Positions 1 through 8,780 of a DNA stretch of 64,000 nt are shown here, piece after piece. The notes beneath the pieces are model-generated. The model saw nothing but the letters and a program-made list of their open reading frames with translations, was not told the DNA's origin and searched no databases. Origin of the DNA: Photobacterium proteolyticum (GTDB lineage: Bacteria; Pseudomonadota; Gammaproteobacteria; Enterobacterales; Vibrionaceae). Location: NCBI RefSeq assembly GCF_001939735.1, contig NZ_MJIL01000085.1:63009-127008 (forward strand). The letters are read 5' to 3'. Numbering within the stretch: position 1 is the first letter of the stretch; every line of letters begins with the position of its first letter. Made by a program: the position numbers and the translations under genes.

Positions 1-331
1 GCCCTCTCTTGACCGCTTTCAGAATGGCATTACAAAAGCTCATATACATTGAACCTCAACCCAAAAAAATTAAACGCCTCTAGCGACTAAGCTCTACTAA
101 TTGCTATAAAAGTCGAGCAACAAAGCGTGATTTGGCGCACAAAATTAACATCAAGTCACTCACTCCAAGTCAAACGTACAATTTTAAATTGAAACATCTC
201 GAAAGGTGATGAAAGATAGTGAAAGTTAAATCCATAAAGAAAGAGCGGTTAAAGAGTTTTCTTGACTAGTAATCACCACTCTGGAATGAACACATGGCAA
301 GCAGCTAATTTTTCACGAATAGTAGGTTAAT
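1..331. other. Left-edge region without a recognised gene
   Basis: AT-rich sequence up to the first gene. I see no tRNA, no strong hairpin and no open frame resembling a known protein. The last 40 bases probably hold the start signals of the following gene, but its ribosome-binding site is weak. Confidence 0.5.
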
Positions 332-961
332 ATGATTTATCTTGTACTAATTGCTTTTTTTATTATCCCTATTCCTTTCTTAGTCATGGGAATAAAGTTT
401 CAGCATTCAAGTTTTAGGGCTCGTTCGCTACACAAGGCGATTTACAATAAAGCAATTAAAGAATTTTGCGAACACCACTTCCACATTCTTTACTCAGAAA
501 AAGACGGACGAAACAGCAAAGAAAAACGGCTTATGACCAACCTCCAACAAGCAACTGAAGCCAGTTATTGTGATGTGATGATCTCGATTATAAGTGCAGA
601 TAAACATCTTTTGACCGTAGAAAAGCAAAGCCATAAATTACTGAATGTTGTATTAACAACCGCTACGCTGGATAACTACGACTCCGATTATCTGAGTCAT
701 ATAATTTCTTCGACAATAGTGCTTCATAGCTTCAATTCCGACAATGATACCTATTTACCAGGGGATACACCGAGCATAAGCTATTACCCTTATGTTCCAG
801 GTTCTCCCCTAGTAATTGCTATCGTTATCTATATAGAAACATCAAAGAGGCTAAAGAAAGTCGATAAGCAGTTCCACTTCAATGGAAGCAAAAATGTCAA
901 TACACGTATCCACCAGCTTGAGGATATCCTTCAAAGAGAGAACGTTGAAATAATGGAGTAG
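332..961 (+). CDS. Hypothetical membrane-anchored protein
   Basis: A 209-residue protein I do not recognise. Residues 1-21 are strongly hydrophobic and would make one membrane anchor with the rest probably cytoplasmic. The remainder is mixed charged and polar with no catalytic signature that I can see. A second mildly hydrophobic stretch lies around residues 150-168 (YYPYVPGSPLVIAIVIYI), so a second membrane segment is possible. The start follows only a weak purine stretch. It stands alone on the plus strand, followed by a remnant of another gene. Real but unassigned is my best reading. Confidence 0.55.
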   Translation: MIYLVLIAFFIIPIPFLVMGIKFQHSSFRARSLHKAIYNKAIKEFCEHHFHILYSEKDGRNSKEKRLMTNLQQATEASYCDVMISIISADKHLLTVEKQSHKLLNVVLTTATLDNYDSDYLSHIISSTIVLHSFNSDNDTYLPGDTPSISYYPYVPGSPLVIAIVIYIETSKRLKKVDKQFHFNGSKNVNTRIHQLEDILQRENVEIME

Positions 962-980
962 CGGCTAACGGCGATAACAC

Positions 981-1075
981 TTACTCTTCAGGCGTAAATA
1001 CCCGAATGCGATGCCCGTCAGGATCAACAGCGACAAAAGTTAAGCCAAACACCAAGTCTGTAGAGGTCTGGATAT
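981..1075 (-). pseudogene. C-terminal remnant of a VOC/glyoxalase-family gene
   Basis: On the minus strand this stretch translates to a tail ending VDPDGHRIRVFTPEE and then a stop. That is the typical C-terminal strand of vicinal-oxygen-chelate (glyoxalase/bleomycin-resistance) proteins. Only about 30 codons are recognisable; the upstream sequence no longer continues the fold and no start codon is present. I take it as the leftover 3' end of a lost gene. The rest of the gap up to 1429 is AT-rich and shows no other gene; it must contain the amylase promoter. Confidence 0.5.
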
Positions 1076-1429
1076 TTATGACAGCGCAACAATTGAAGCA
1101 AATCGAATAAGCGTTGACTTCGGGACATATCAACCAACCAAAAACAATTTCCGAATAATCTCAGATATTACTTCATCCAAATTATTTGTGCTATTTCAAC
1201 ATTATAGAGCCAGCTCAATATATTCATCCAATAGCAATGCTATACTGACACTCCTGCAGCATAACTAACCTAAATATTTAGCCCTACATAACGTTCATCT
1301 ACTCACACTATTGATAACTTCATCACTACCGTTCGGGATATTGCTCTCACCTTTATAAAAAAGCGCTAATCATTCGCCAGATTAATAAATAACCTCCAAA
1401 CTATTCCAATAACAAAGCAGAGCACAACA

Positions 1430-2896
1430 ATGACGAAATTCAACTCTACATTAGCAACCACTAGCTCCAAAAAAGCTTCGGGGATTAACAAGCTAACTAA
1501 AGCGAGCCTGTTGAGCGCTAGCGCACTGCTAGGCGCTGGCATGTTTGCTTCCCAGGCACATGCCGATACCATTCTTCATGCCTTTAACTGGAAATACAGT
1601 GACATCACCAGTCAGGCAAAAGAAATCGCACAAGCCGGCTACAAGACAGTACTCATCTCCCCACCGTTAAAATCGACCGGTGATCAATGGTGGGCACGTT
1701 ACCAGCCTCAGGACATTCGCCTAATTGATTCACCTGTTGGTAACAAAGAGGACTTGCAGGCACTGATTGCCGCACTAAAAGCAGAAGGTGTCGGTGTCTA
1801 TGCCGATGTTGTTCTCAACCACATGGCTAACGAGAGCTGGAAACGCAGCGATCTGAATTACCCTGGCAGCGAACTGCTTACCCAATATAACCAAAACGCA
1901 GACTACGTGAATCGACAGAAATTGTTTGGTGATCTCAGCCTTGGTCAGTTCTCTGCCAACGACTTCCACCCGGCCGGATGTATCACCGACTGGAGCAACC
2001 CGGGACACGTGCAATACTGGCGTCTGTGCGGTGGCAACGGTGATACAGGTTTACCGGATCTTGATCCAAACAACTGGGTTGTCGGGCAGCAACGACTCTA
2101 TCTTCAGGCGCTTAAAGATATGGGGATATCCGGTTTCCGTGTGGATGCCGTTAAGCACATGAGCAACTACCAGATCACTCAGATCTTTACCCCTGAGATC
2201 ACCTCTGGCATGCATGTCTTTGGCGAAGTGATCACCAGCGGTGGCAAGGGCAGCAACGATTACCATTCGTTCCTGGAACCTTATTTGAACGACACCAACC
2301 ACAGTGCCTACGATTTCCCTCTCTTTGCCTCAATCCGCTCAGCATTTTCTTTCAACGGTAGTATGACTGCTCTCCATGATCCGCAGGCCTATGGTCAGGC
2401 ACTATCCAATGATCGAGCCGTTACCTTTACGATTACCCACGATATTCCGACTAATGACGGTTTCCGCTATCAAATCATGGATCCAACTGATGAGAAGCTT
2501 GCCTATGCGTATATTCTGGGTAAAGACGGTGGCACACCACTCATTTATAGTGATGCACTGTCTGCCAACGAAGACAAAGACAACGGCCGGTGGAAAGATG
2601 TCTGGAACCGCAGTGATATGACCGCCATGATCAGCTTCCATAATCAGCTGCAAGGCAAAACAATGGAAGTGCTGTACAGCGATCAGTGCCTGCTGCTATT
2701 CAAACGAGAGAAACAAGGGCTTGTCGCTATCAACAAGTGTGGCGAAGAACGCTCCTACACCATTGATACCAATCAGTTCGAGTTCAACTGGTACCTGCCA
2801 TACAAAGACAAGCTGAGCAACCATAGCGAAACCATCAGCTCACGCTATCACACGCTCTCAGTACCTGCTCGTACTGCGCGGATGCTTGCTCTCTAA
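1430..2896 (+). CDS. Secreted alpha-amylase, GH13
   Basis: Hydrolyses internal alpha-1,4 bonds of starch or glycogen outside the cytoplasm. The first 45 residues form a long signal peptide with a basic/Ser-rich start, a hydrophobic core and an Ala-His-Ala cleavage site. The four GH13 motifs are present in order: DVVLNH near residue 125, GFRVDAVKH with the nucleophile Asp near 239, FGEV with the acid Glu near 266, and THD near 338. Length (488 aa) suits a single-domain bacterial amylase with a short C-terminal beta domain and no separate starch-binding module. It is monocistronic, ending at a strong hairpin. The exact product profile cannot be read from sequence. Confidence 0.9.
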   Translation: MTKFNSTLATTSSKKASGINKLTKASLLSASALLGAGMFASQAHADTILHAFNWKYSDITSQAKEIAQAGYKTVLISPPLKSTGDQWWARYQPQDIRLIDSPVGNKEDLQALIAALKAEGVGVYADVVLNHMANESWKRSDLNYPGSELLTQYNQNADYVNRQKLFGDLSLGQFSANDFHPAGCITDWSNPGHVQYWRLCGGNGDTGLPDLDPNNWVVGQQRLYLQALKDMGISGFRVDAVKHMSNYQITQIFTPEITSGMHVFGEVITSGGKGSNDYHSFLEPYLNDTNHSAYDFPLFASIRSAFSFNGSMTALHDPQAYGQALSNDRAVTFTITHDIPTNDGFRYQIMDPTDEKLAYAYILGKDGGTPLIYSDALSANEDKDNGRWKDVWNRSDMTAMISFHNQLQGKTMEVLYSDQCLLLFKREKQGLVAINKCGEERSYTIDTNQFEFNWYLPYKDKLSNHSETISSRYHTLSVPARTARMLAL

Positions 2897-2922
2897 TTTC
2901 AAACCAGCTATAGAAACAAGAA

Positions 2923-2949
2923 GGGCCAGACATCATGTCTGGCCCTTTT
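2923..2949. terminator. Bidirectional terminator between amylase and add
   Basis: A perfect 10-bp stem (GGGCCAGACA with TGTCTGGCCC) and a 3-base loop, followed by TTTT on the plus strand. It lies between two convergent genes and probably serves both. Confidence 0.85.
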
Positions 2950-2964
2950 CGAATAAGCTAAACG

Positions 2965-3960
2965 TTAGTCTGCGTACTGCATCAGATGCTGCTTCACTGC
3001 ATCTGCCGCAAAGGAGTGCTCAACACTGACCTTGTAAATAGCAAAGTAATCTTCACGACTTAGATCGAACTCTTCCACGACCTTGCGCACTTCATCAGTC
3101 ATCGTCGTATTAGACACAGTACGGTTATCGGTGTTGATAGTGATTAGTACACCGTCTTTGTGGAAAGCCTTGATCGGGTGGCTACTGAGGTTATCAACGG
3201 CCTTAGTCTGGATGTTACTGCTAGGACATGTTTCCAGCGCCACAGACTCACTCTTGACCAGCTCATAAGCTTCCGGATGGCCTTTGATATGAATACCGTG
3301 GCCAACACGTTCAGCGCCCAATAGCGATACCGCATCATGAACATTCTGGCCATCGCCCTGCTCACCAGCGTGGATAGTCACTCGGTATCCTTTCTCGATG
3401 GCATACTGAGCATATGGAATGAACTCATGACAGAAGCCAGATACTTCACTACCCGCCAAATCAAAAGCGACAACACCGTTATTTAGGTACTTGGCACCGG
3501 CGTCAATGACTTCGTTAATACGATCCTTCGGCATGGTACGCAGAATCGACAAAATATAATTGCCATGAATATCGTACTGCTCTTCTGCTCTCTTCATGCC
3601 TTTAACAACGCTGCCGATGATCTGGTCAAAGGTCAGGCCGTTTTGCAGGTGAAGCATAGGACCAAAGCGAACTTCCAAATACTTGACGTTCTCTTTGGCA
3701 GCATCTTCAAACACTTCAAACGAAATACGCTCAAGCCCTTCTTCTGTTTGCATCACAGAAAGTGGCAGTTCAAAACGCATCAGATACTCATCAAGGTTCT
3801 GGCATGTTTCAGGGGCAACCATCAGTGTTTTGATTTCACTGATATCCTCACTTGGAAGAGGCAGGTTTTGCTGGTGAGCCAGTTCAATAATCGTTTGCGG
3901 GCGAACACTACCGTCTAGGTGGCAGTGAAGATCTATCTTGGGCAGGTCGAAGTTGTTCAT
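2965..3960 (-). CDS. add: Adenosine deaminase
   Basis: Deaminates adenosine and deoxyadenosine to inosine and deoxyinosine in purine salvage; a cytoplasmic zinc enzyme. At 331 residues it matches the E. coli enzyme in length. The N-terminal zinc motif HCH follows KIDL, HAGE carries the catalytic glutamate, the [10 protein letters not shown] segment contains a zinc or catalytic His, and the metal-binding Asp lies in TINTDN. The start at [18 protein letters not shown] matches the family start. It is single, convergent with the amylase gene; I see no obvious PurR-type operator. Confidence 0.95.
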   Translation of the reverse strand: MNNFDLPKIDLHCHLDGSVRPQTIIELAHQQNLPLPSEDISEIKTLMVAPETCQNLDEYLMRFELPLSVMQTEEGLERISFEVFEDAAKENVKYLEVRFGPMLHLQNGLTFDQIIGSVVKGMKRAEEQYDIHGNYILSILRTMPKDRINEVIDAGAKYLNNGVVAFDLAGSEVSGFCHEFIPYAQYAIEKGYRVTIHAGEQGDGQNVHDAVSLLGAERVGHGIHIKGHPEAYELVKSESVALETCPSSNIQTKAVDNLSSHPIKAFHKDGVLITINTDNRTVSNTTMTDEVRKVVEEFDLSREDYFAIYKVSVEHSFAADAVKQHLMQYAD

Positions 3961-4179
3961 GAGTCTCTACCTTTATTCAAATGGTACATAAAGTTACAGA
4001 CTTCATAATCAAGAGTTTAAGGCTCTTGGTAGAAACTCCCAAACCATATCATTGGGATTATACGAAGCAAGTTGGCTGAGGAGTCTATCATTGTGATTAA
4101 CTACCTGCAATCCATACGGTTAGCGCATCTGAGACGGCTAAAATGAATAATTATAGTACAGGGGAAAGAACCCTATGCG

Positions 4180-4201
4180 ATAACAGCAACTATGCTGCTA
4201 T
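4180..4201 (-). promoter_or_regulatory. Stem-loop over the arfA stop codon
   Basis: Arms 4194-4201 and 4180-4187 pair over 8 bp with one G-U pair; the 6-base loop contains the TAG stop of arfA. In E. coli a hairpin inside arfA is cut by RNase III or ends transcription, giving a stop-less mRNA whose protein is made only when tmRNA fails. A stem that would remove the stop fits this logic. No T-run follows, so processing is more likely here than termination. Confidence 0.5.
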
Positions 4202-4414
4202 TGAATAGGACTCTCGCCCTCCGTGCTTACCCTTACGCTGAAAGCTACCCTTCCCTTTTTTCGCCTTCACGACACGGGTACGAAATAATTTGCTTGTCAC
4301 AGCCGCCTTCAGGGCGTTGTCCTGAATCGTACCGCGACCTAGCTCGGTCTGTTGCTCATTCTGCTCAGCTAGCTGGATATTATCCACCAGCTGTAACTTC
4401 TTTTTCTTGCCCAT
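4190..4414 (-). CDS. arfA: Alternative ribosome-rescue factor ArfA
   Basis: Rescues ribosomes stalled on stop-less mRNA by recruiting RF2, as a back-up to tmRNA. The 74-residue protein carries the ArfA core: an IQDNALKAAV segment like E. coli IKDNAIEALL, then LFRTRV and the basic tail KKGKGSFQRKGKHGGR. The N-terminal stretch (MGKKKKLQLVDNIQ) is longer than in E. coli. I place the start at 4414 because AGAGGAAAG lies just upstream; the frame stays open to 4459 but has no better site. The gene lacks the hydrophobic C-terminal tail that E. coli ArfA loses by truncation. A hairpin covers its stop codon. Confidence 0.85.
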   Translation of the reverse strand: MGKKKKLQLVDNIQLAEQNEQQTELGRGTIQDNALKAAVTSKLFRTRVVKAKKGKGSFQRKGKHGGRESYSIAA

Positions 4415-4533
4415 GATATCTTTCCTCTGATAAGAATCGTTGACGAGATAGAAACACACAATCTACCTCAGGGGTAAATATTACCGCCATCAATGACTGG
4501 AAGCAAAAAAACACATAACGCCTGATCCCGTAT

Positions 4534-5646
4534 TCACTCCAGATACTCTTTATAAAGGTCGAGAAACTCCAGCACAATCTCTCTGGCAACTTTGGTTTCG
4601 CAGTTGGTCAGAAAGACCATGCCGGTTTGGGTGTGGCGATTAAATACCATTTCAGTTCGTATCCCTTTCACCCACCCGCCGTGGTGAACAAAGCCTGTGA
4701 TCCCCTTGTAATCAAAAGTCCGCCAGCCCAGCCCGTAATAAACATTACTCAGCTTGGCACGATAACGGTATTGATTAGCCCGTATGTGAGGCTTATGCAT
4801 CACCTCCAGGGCCGAAGAGCGCAGTACCGACGGGTTATGGCCAAACTGGGCCAGCATCCACTTAGCCAGATCCTGTGCGCTGGCATTAACCCCTGCCGCA
4901 GCCGGCACCTTGTAGTAATAAGGCGCGGGTTTCACGGCTGCACAACCAGACTTGACTTTGACATGCGGAACAACGCGATTTGAACTCTGCTCGAACTCAT
5001 CCAACCCGTAAGACGCATGGTTCATTTTCAGCGGAATAAAGACCTGCTCTTTGACCAAGGTGGGAAAATCCATCCCCGCGGCCTGGGCAAGCATGTCGGC
5101 GCTGAGGTTATACACCACGTTTTGGTAGCCATAGCACTTTCCGGGATCGCACACGAACTTAACTCGCTTTAACGCCCGGAGTATGCGGGTATAGCGCACG
5201 TTGTCTTCCAGCATATCGGAGTAGGCCTGAGGCACCAACCCGGTAGTATGCGACAGCAAATGCCTTAATGTGACGCTCTTACCCAGGTCAGGATCACTGA
5301 ACTCAATATTGTCGAGATAAGGTATGACATGGGTATCCCACTCAATTAGCCCCTTGGAAACCAATATCGATGTTGCTGCCGATGCAAATGTTTTCGATAT
5401 CGATGCCAGCGGAAAAACTGTAGCTGAGTCTATCCGCTTATTGCCACCGGCTTTAGTCACCCCGTAGCCACGCAGCAGGCGAATATTGCCATTGATAATG
5501 ACAGCCAGTGATGCACCTGGAATCCCTTTTTTCACTGACTTTTTCACATAGCTATCGAGTGCGAAAACGATCTCGTCTTTGGGGGCAGGCAACGCTACCC
5601 CCAAAGGCAGCAAGAGAAGGAAGACAGACCACAACCTGCACATCAC
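4534..5646 (-). CDS. Class C beta-lactamase/PBP-like serine hydrolase
   Basis: A 370-residue exported serine hydrolase of the beta-lactamase/AmpH/esterase superfamily. A signal peptide occupies roughly residues 1-20. The nucleophile motif SISK is at 82-85 and is followed by a helix typical of the family. A YQN triad (Tyr-x-Asn) lies near residue 167, and HHGG near the C terminus takes the place of the KTG box. The HxG form is commoner in esterases and D-peptidases than in true AmpC, so cell-wall or ester hydrolysis is as likely as resistance. It stands alone. Substrate is not predictable from sequence. Confidence 0.8.
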   Translation of the reverse strand: MMCRLWSVFLLLLPLGVALPAPKDEIVFALDSYVKKSVKKGIPGASLAVIINGNIRLLRGYGVTKAGGNKRIDSATVFPLASISKTFASAATSILVSKGLIEWDTHVIPYLDNIEFSDPDLGKSVTLRHLLSHTTGLVPQAYSDMLEDNVRYTRILRALKRVKFVCDPGKCYGYQNVVYNLSADMLAQAAGMDFPTLVKEQVFIPLKMNHASYGLDEFEQSSNRVVPHVKVKSGCAAVKPAPYYYKVPAAAGVNASAQDLAKWMLAQFGHNPSVLRSSALEVMHKPHIRANQYRYRAKLSNVYYGLGWRTFDYKGITGFVHHGGWVKGIRTEMVFNRHTQTGMVFLTNCETKVAREIVLEFLDLYKEYLE

Positions 5647-5883
5647 AGATACACCAACCTTATCGAATTTTCACTAAGGTTAGCGCCTAAAAGCAGCACA
5701 TTATCTTCTCTGAATTGAGAATTAAACTCGATAACAATAAAGTGTCAGCAAATAGAACAAAAAAAAACATTTATTAGAAAATAGTTCAAGAAATATACTT
5801 ATTTTTCCTCTATGATTATTTTATTGTTCTTTTTTAACATGACGCATTTATTTGCTATTAATTCAACTGAATTAATAATTACT

Positions 5884-5981
5884 GCTTACAGATGTGCGCT
5901 CAAAATAGTAATTTGCGTACAGGTGTTCGCTGAAAATAATATTTATTGTGTACAAGTGTTCGCTGAAAATAGTGTTTTATT
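5884..5981. repeat. Three imperfect tandem repeats of about 32 bp
   Basis: Three head-to-tail copies start near 5884, 5915 and 5948. They share a core resembling TACAGGTGTTCGCTGAAAATA; copies 2 and 3 are nearly identical in the core and copy 1 has diverged. They sit in a 552-base AT-rich gap (5647-6198), 220-310 bases before the MaoC gene, where no other gene is seen. An 85-codon open frame runs through the repeats but its product is only the translated repeat, so I do not call it a gene. Function unknown: binding-site array or slippage product. Confidence 0.7.
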
Positions 5982-6198
5982 GAGAATTCATACCGTTTGC
6001 GTGATAGTTATGTCAAATTTTAGATCATTTGCACTATCTTTGCGTTGCTCGTATATGCTTGATAAATAAAAAGAAATACTCATCGGATGAGCTTGAAAGT
6101 GAGATCCAGGGCACAAAATGACTTTTATTGTTGGCCATAACCGCTACAATACACAGCCTCAGCCACTTCAAGACACATATTAATAAGGTCACATAGTC

Positions 6199-6894
6199 AT
6201 GAATGTAGTCGATTTTTTTAAACAGAAGCGTGATGTTCTTTCGCTACATCCGTTCGAACTTAAAGATTTCCTATCACCTTCCCTGCGTGACTACTGGCTT
6301 GAGCTTAGAAATAAGGCAAACAATAGCCAGATCGGTCTTTTAATAAAAGATCATAAACTGGCGTCCAATGACGATATAGCAGCACCAGCTGAGCCTGTTG
6401 CCCAGCCTGCGCCGATCGTAATGAAGCCTGAAGCAGAAAAACTGTTCAATGAGTTAAATGACACCCTTGGTGAAGTCATTCATGTCGGACAGTGGCTAAC
6501 TGTCGATCAAAACCGTATTAACAGCTTCGCCGATGTCACTGAAGACCATCAGTGGATCCACACCGATCCAGAGCGTGCAGCCGAAGAGTCACCTTTTAAA
6601 ACCACTATTGCCCATGGCTTTTTGACTCTGTCGCTACTTTCTGTGCTGACTGACAGTGTTGATCCGGATAACCAGAAATTCCCGACAGCGAAAATGACCG
6701 TTAATGTCGGGTTGAATCAGGTACGCTTCCCTTATCCGGTAAAAGCAGGTAACCGTGTTCGTGCCAGCACAAAGATTCAGTCTGTTACACCGATCAAGCG
6801 TGGACTTGAAATCGTTCAGGAACTAACAGTTGAAATTGAGGGCGTGCGCCGTCCGGGCTGTGTCGCTGAATCTGTGATCCGCCTTCACTTCTAA
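6199..6894 (+). CDS. MaoC-family (R)-specific enoyl-CoA hydratase-like protein
   Basis: Probably hydrates trans-2-enoyl-CoA to (R)-3-hydroxyacyl-CoA, linking beta-oxidation to other acyl pathways. Residues about 85-231 form a MaoC hot-dog domain with the hydratase-2 signature: an Asp in ADVTEDHQWIH and the downstream His and Ser/Gly of AHGFLTLSLL. The 231 residues include an N-terminal extension of about 80 residues with an Ala/Pro-rich linker near 65-75; its job is unknown. AAGGTCACATAGTC precedes the start. It ends at a shared hairpin. No phaC or phaP neighbour is present, so a polyhydroxyalkanoate role is only possible. Confidence 0.8.
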   Translation: MNVVDFFKQKRDVLSLHPFELKDFLSPSLRDYWLELRNKANNSQIGLLIKDHKLASNDDIAAPAEPVAQPAPIVMKPEAEKLFNELNDTLGEVIHVGQWLTVDQNRINSFADVTEDHQWIHTDPERAAEESPFKTTIAHGFLTLSLLSVLTDSVDPDNQKFPTAKMTVNVGLNQVRFPYPVKAGNRVRASTKIQSVTPIKRGLEIVQELTVEIEGVRRPGCVAESVIRLHF

Positions 6895-6923
6895 ACGAAG
6901 CCAGACGGTACCACCCAAACGTT

Positions 6924-6951
6924 AAAAGGCCATCTCAAGATGGCCTTTTTC
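6924..6951. terminator. Bidirectional terminator
   Basis: AAAAGGCCATCT pairs with AGATGGCCTTTT around a 2-base loop, with A and T runs on either side. It separates the convergent MaoC and AlkD-like genes. Confidence 0.85.
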
Positions 6952-6969
6952 AATATCAGCACCTGGTCG

Positions 6970-7656
6970 CTACACTTTTTCAATCACTTTTAATGCTTCT
7001 TTCTTGCTGAGTGCAGATAGCTTACCTTCATTGCGCGCTACAAACGCTGATACATAGTCAGGATCGGTTTTGGAATATTCTCTCAGCACCCAGCCAATCG
7101 CCTTTCGAATAAAGAACTCTTCTTCATCTGCCAGCATCAAGATAGTCTCTTCCAGTATAGGGACATTCGTTTCAGACTTATGCTTGAGATGGGCCAGCAA
7201 CGAAGCTCGGCGCAACCACATGTTGTCGGATACACGCCAATCTCTGAGCTTTTCCTCCAGCTCTCTGTTTTCTTTAACCAAGCCTCCAATAAGGTTAGAT
7301 GCAATTTTATCTACGGTATCCCAATGAGTGGCCTCCAGAAGCATCTCTTCGTAGATTTCAAATGCTTCTTTGGTCCGAAAGGCTTTATAGTACTCGGCGA
7401 CATCCATAGCCAAATACTGTTCCTCCCGGTTCTCACCTGACCAAAGCCAGAGAACCAGGCGGCTATAATCTGTAAATGTACCGACTTTAGTGTGCTCGCG
7501 CGCCAGTTTAAAAATGGCCTGACGTTCCGGAGCCTTTACACCGTAAAACGGCTGATCCGTCTTCATATATGCCTGCATCGCCTTTGCATCCTCGGCATTG
7601 CCTGCTTCAGCCATGCGCTGCTGCATAAAGATCACCATGGGAATGATCAGAGACAT
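6970..7656 (-). CDS. DNA alkylation repair protein, AlkD-like
   Basis: A 228-residue all-helical HEAT-repeat-type protein. The YGVKAPERQ segment, the repeated helical pairs with WLWSGENREEQYLA, THWDTVDKIASNLIG, NMWLRRASLLAH and FIRKAIGWVLREYSKTDPDYV are typical of AlkD-family DNA glycosylases that remove N3- and N7-alkyl purines. The Trp and Asp in THWDTVD and the Arg in WLRRAS match the conserved cleft residues. The start at 7656 is supported by AAGGAAG just upstream. Monocistronic. Some family members have lost glycosylase activity, so activity is inferred. Confidence 0.85.
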   Translation of the reverse strand: MSLIIPMVIFMQQRMAEAGNAEDAKAMQAYMKTDQPFYGVKAPERQAIFKLAREHTKVGTFTDYSRLVLWLWSGENREEQYLAMDVAEYYKAFRTKEAFEIYEEMLLEATHWDTVDKIASNLIGGLVKENRELEEKLRDWRVSDNMWLRRASLLAHLKHKSETNVPILEETILMLADEEEFFIRKAIGWVLREYSKTDPDYVSAFVARNEGKLSALSKKEALKVIEKV

Positions 7657-7809
7657 AAGTACTTCCTTTACAACTAACTATTATTATTTTTGTATTGGAA
7701 CACAGTTAGGAATAGCGGAAAACTACTTTTTATCACTCAGTTTCAATCGATAAGCTCAGCAAGCCTGCTGAGCTTACTGGACATTGATTCTCCCCATTTT
7801 AAAAGGTAT

Positions 7810-8628
7810 TCAACGTTTGGCGGCTTTGCCCTGGTAGGCTAAATATTCCAGGATACTATCAATTTGCTGGAAGCTAAGATCGGTATGATCAGGCATTTGG
7901 GTATAGCGGAATTTCGATGGTTGACGAATGTACTCCCGCAATATCTCGGGGCTGCGATAGGCGAGGATATTCATTGGGGCATTCAAATCAGGACCAACCT
8001 TTCCCCCTTGCTGATCTAATGCGTGGCACTTCATGCACCTGTCTTTGAACAATTTGAATCCGGCAAATACATTCGTCGTTTCTTTAACTTGCTGAGGATA
8101 CAACGCCGGGTATTGATTTTTAAACTCAACCGTATCAATAACTGCCAGCTGATAAGGCCATGGATAAGCTTGCTTAGGCGTCTGTTTGTTGCCAGTCCAG
8201 ACCATGTAGAAAGGTCCGGGGTTAGACTGGTTGTGGCCAATAAGTTCCCAGTCAGGCTGCTCCGCATCACGGTATACGATATAGCCACCTTGTTCTAACA
8301 GTTTATCGAAAGGCGAAACTGCCTGGTAGCCATCAAGCGCAACAAACTTAACGTCGGTACTCAGCTTACTTTCCCACGATTTTCCGTAAGCCAATGCCAT
8401 AACATCATGCAGAGCAAAGGCCAGATATCGCTTGTTTTTCTTGTATTGGGGATCATAAATATCTATCTGATGTGTAAGTAATTGTTTTTTCATTACCCCC
8501 AGCGTCAACGCATTAACAGTTTCCCCTTCTTCCGAAAAAACGAGTTTCGCTGAAGAGGCGTTTACCGACCATACACACAACAAACATAACACTGAAAACC
8601 ACTTCATCCATAAAGTCGAACGCATCAT
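7810..8628 (-). CDS. Periplasmic c-type cytochrome with N-terminal domain
   Basis: A 272-residue exported monohaem cytochrome. Residues 1-24 form a signal peptide. One haem-binding CMKCH lies near residue 197, with the probable distal Met in YTQMPDHTDLS about 45 residues later, giving a class I cytochrome fold in the last 85 residues. The first 165 residues resemble the substrate-side domain seen in molybdopterin-type periplasmic proteins (ALDGYQAVSPFDKLLEQGGYIVY), but no cofactor-binding cysteine is seen. It likely shuttles electrons in the periplasm; partner unknown. It stands alone on the minus strand. Confidence 0.8.
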   Translation of the reverse strand: MMRSTLWMKWFSVLCLLCVWSVNASSAKLVFSEEGETVNALTLGVMKKQLLTHQIDIYDPQYKKNKRYLAFALHDVMALAYGKSWESKLSTDVKFVALDGYQAVSPFDKLLEQGGYIVYRDAEQPDWELIGHNQSNPGPFYMVWTGNKQTPKQAYPWPYQLAVIDTVEFKNQYPALYPQQVKETTNVFAGFKLFKDRCMKCHALDQQGGKVGPDLNAPMNILAYRSPEILREYIRQPSKFRYTQMPDHTDLSFQQIDSILEYLAYQGKAAKR

Positions 8629-8780
8629 TATCGTGCCCCCTTTATCGCAATTATTGGTTAGAATGCTTACTAATCACTTGATTTACTTTGAATATAGTCA
8701 GTAACAACTAAGGGGAGCTAAACCTTACACTCATTGGAAGCAAGGTCACGGATCATACTGAATTATGCTCAATTATTGAG

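Noticed and set aside
5884..5981. CRISPR array
   Set aside because: The copies are directly adjacent with no unique spacers, and no cas gene is present.
5812..6069. An 85-codon open frame
   Set aside because: It mostly translates the 32-bp repeats, has no ribosome-binding site and no protein-like composition.
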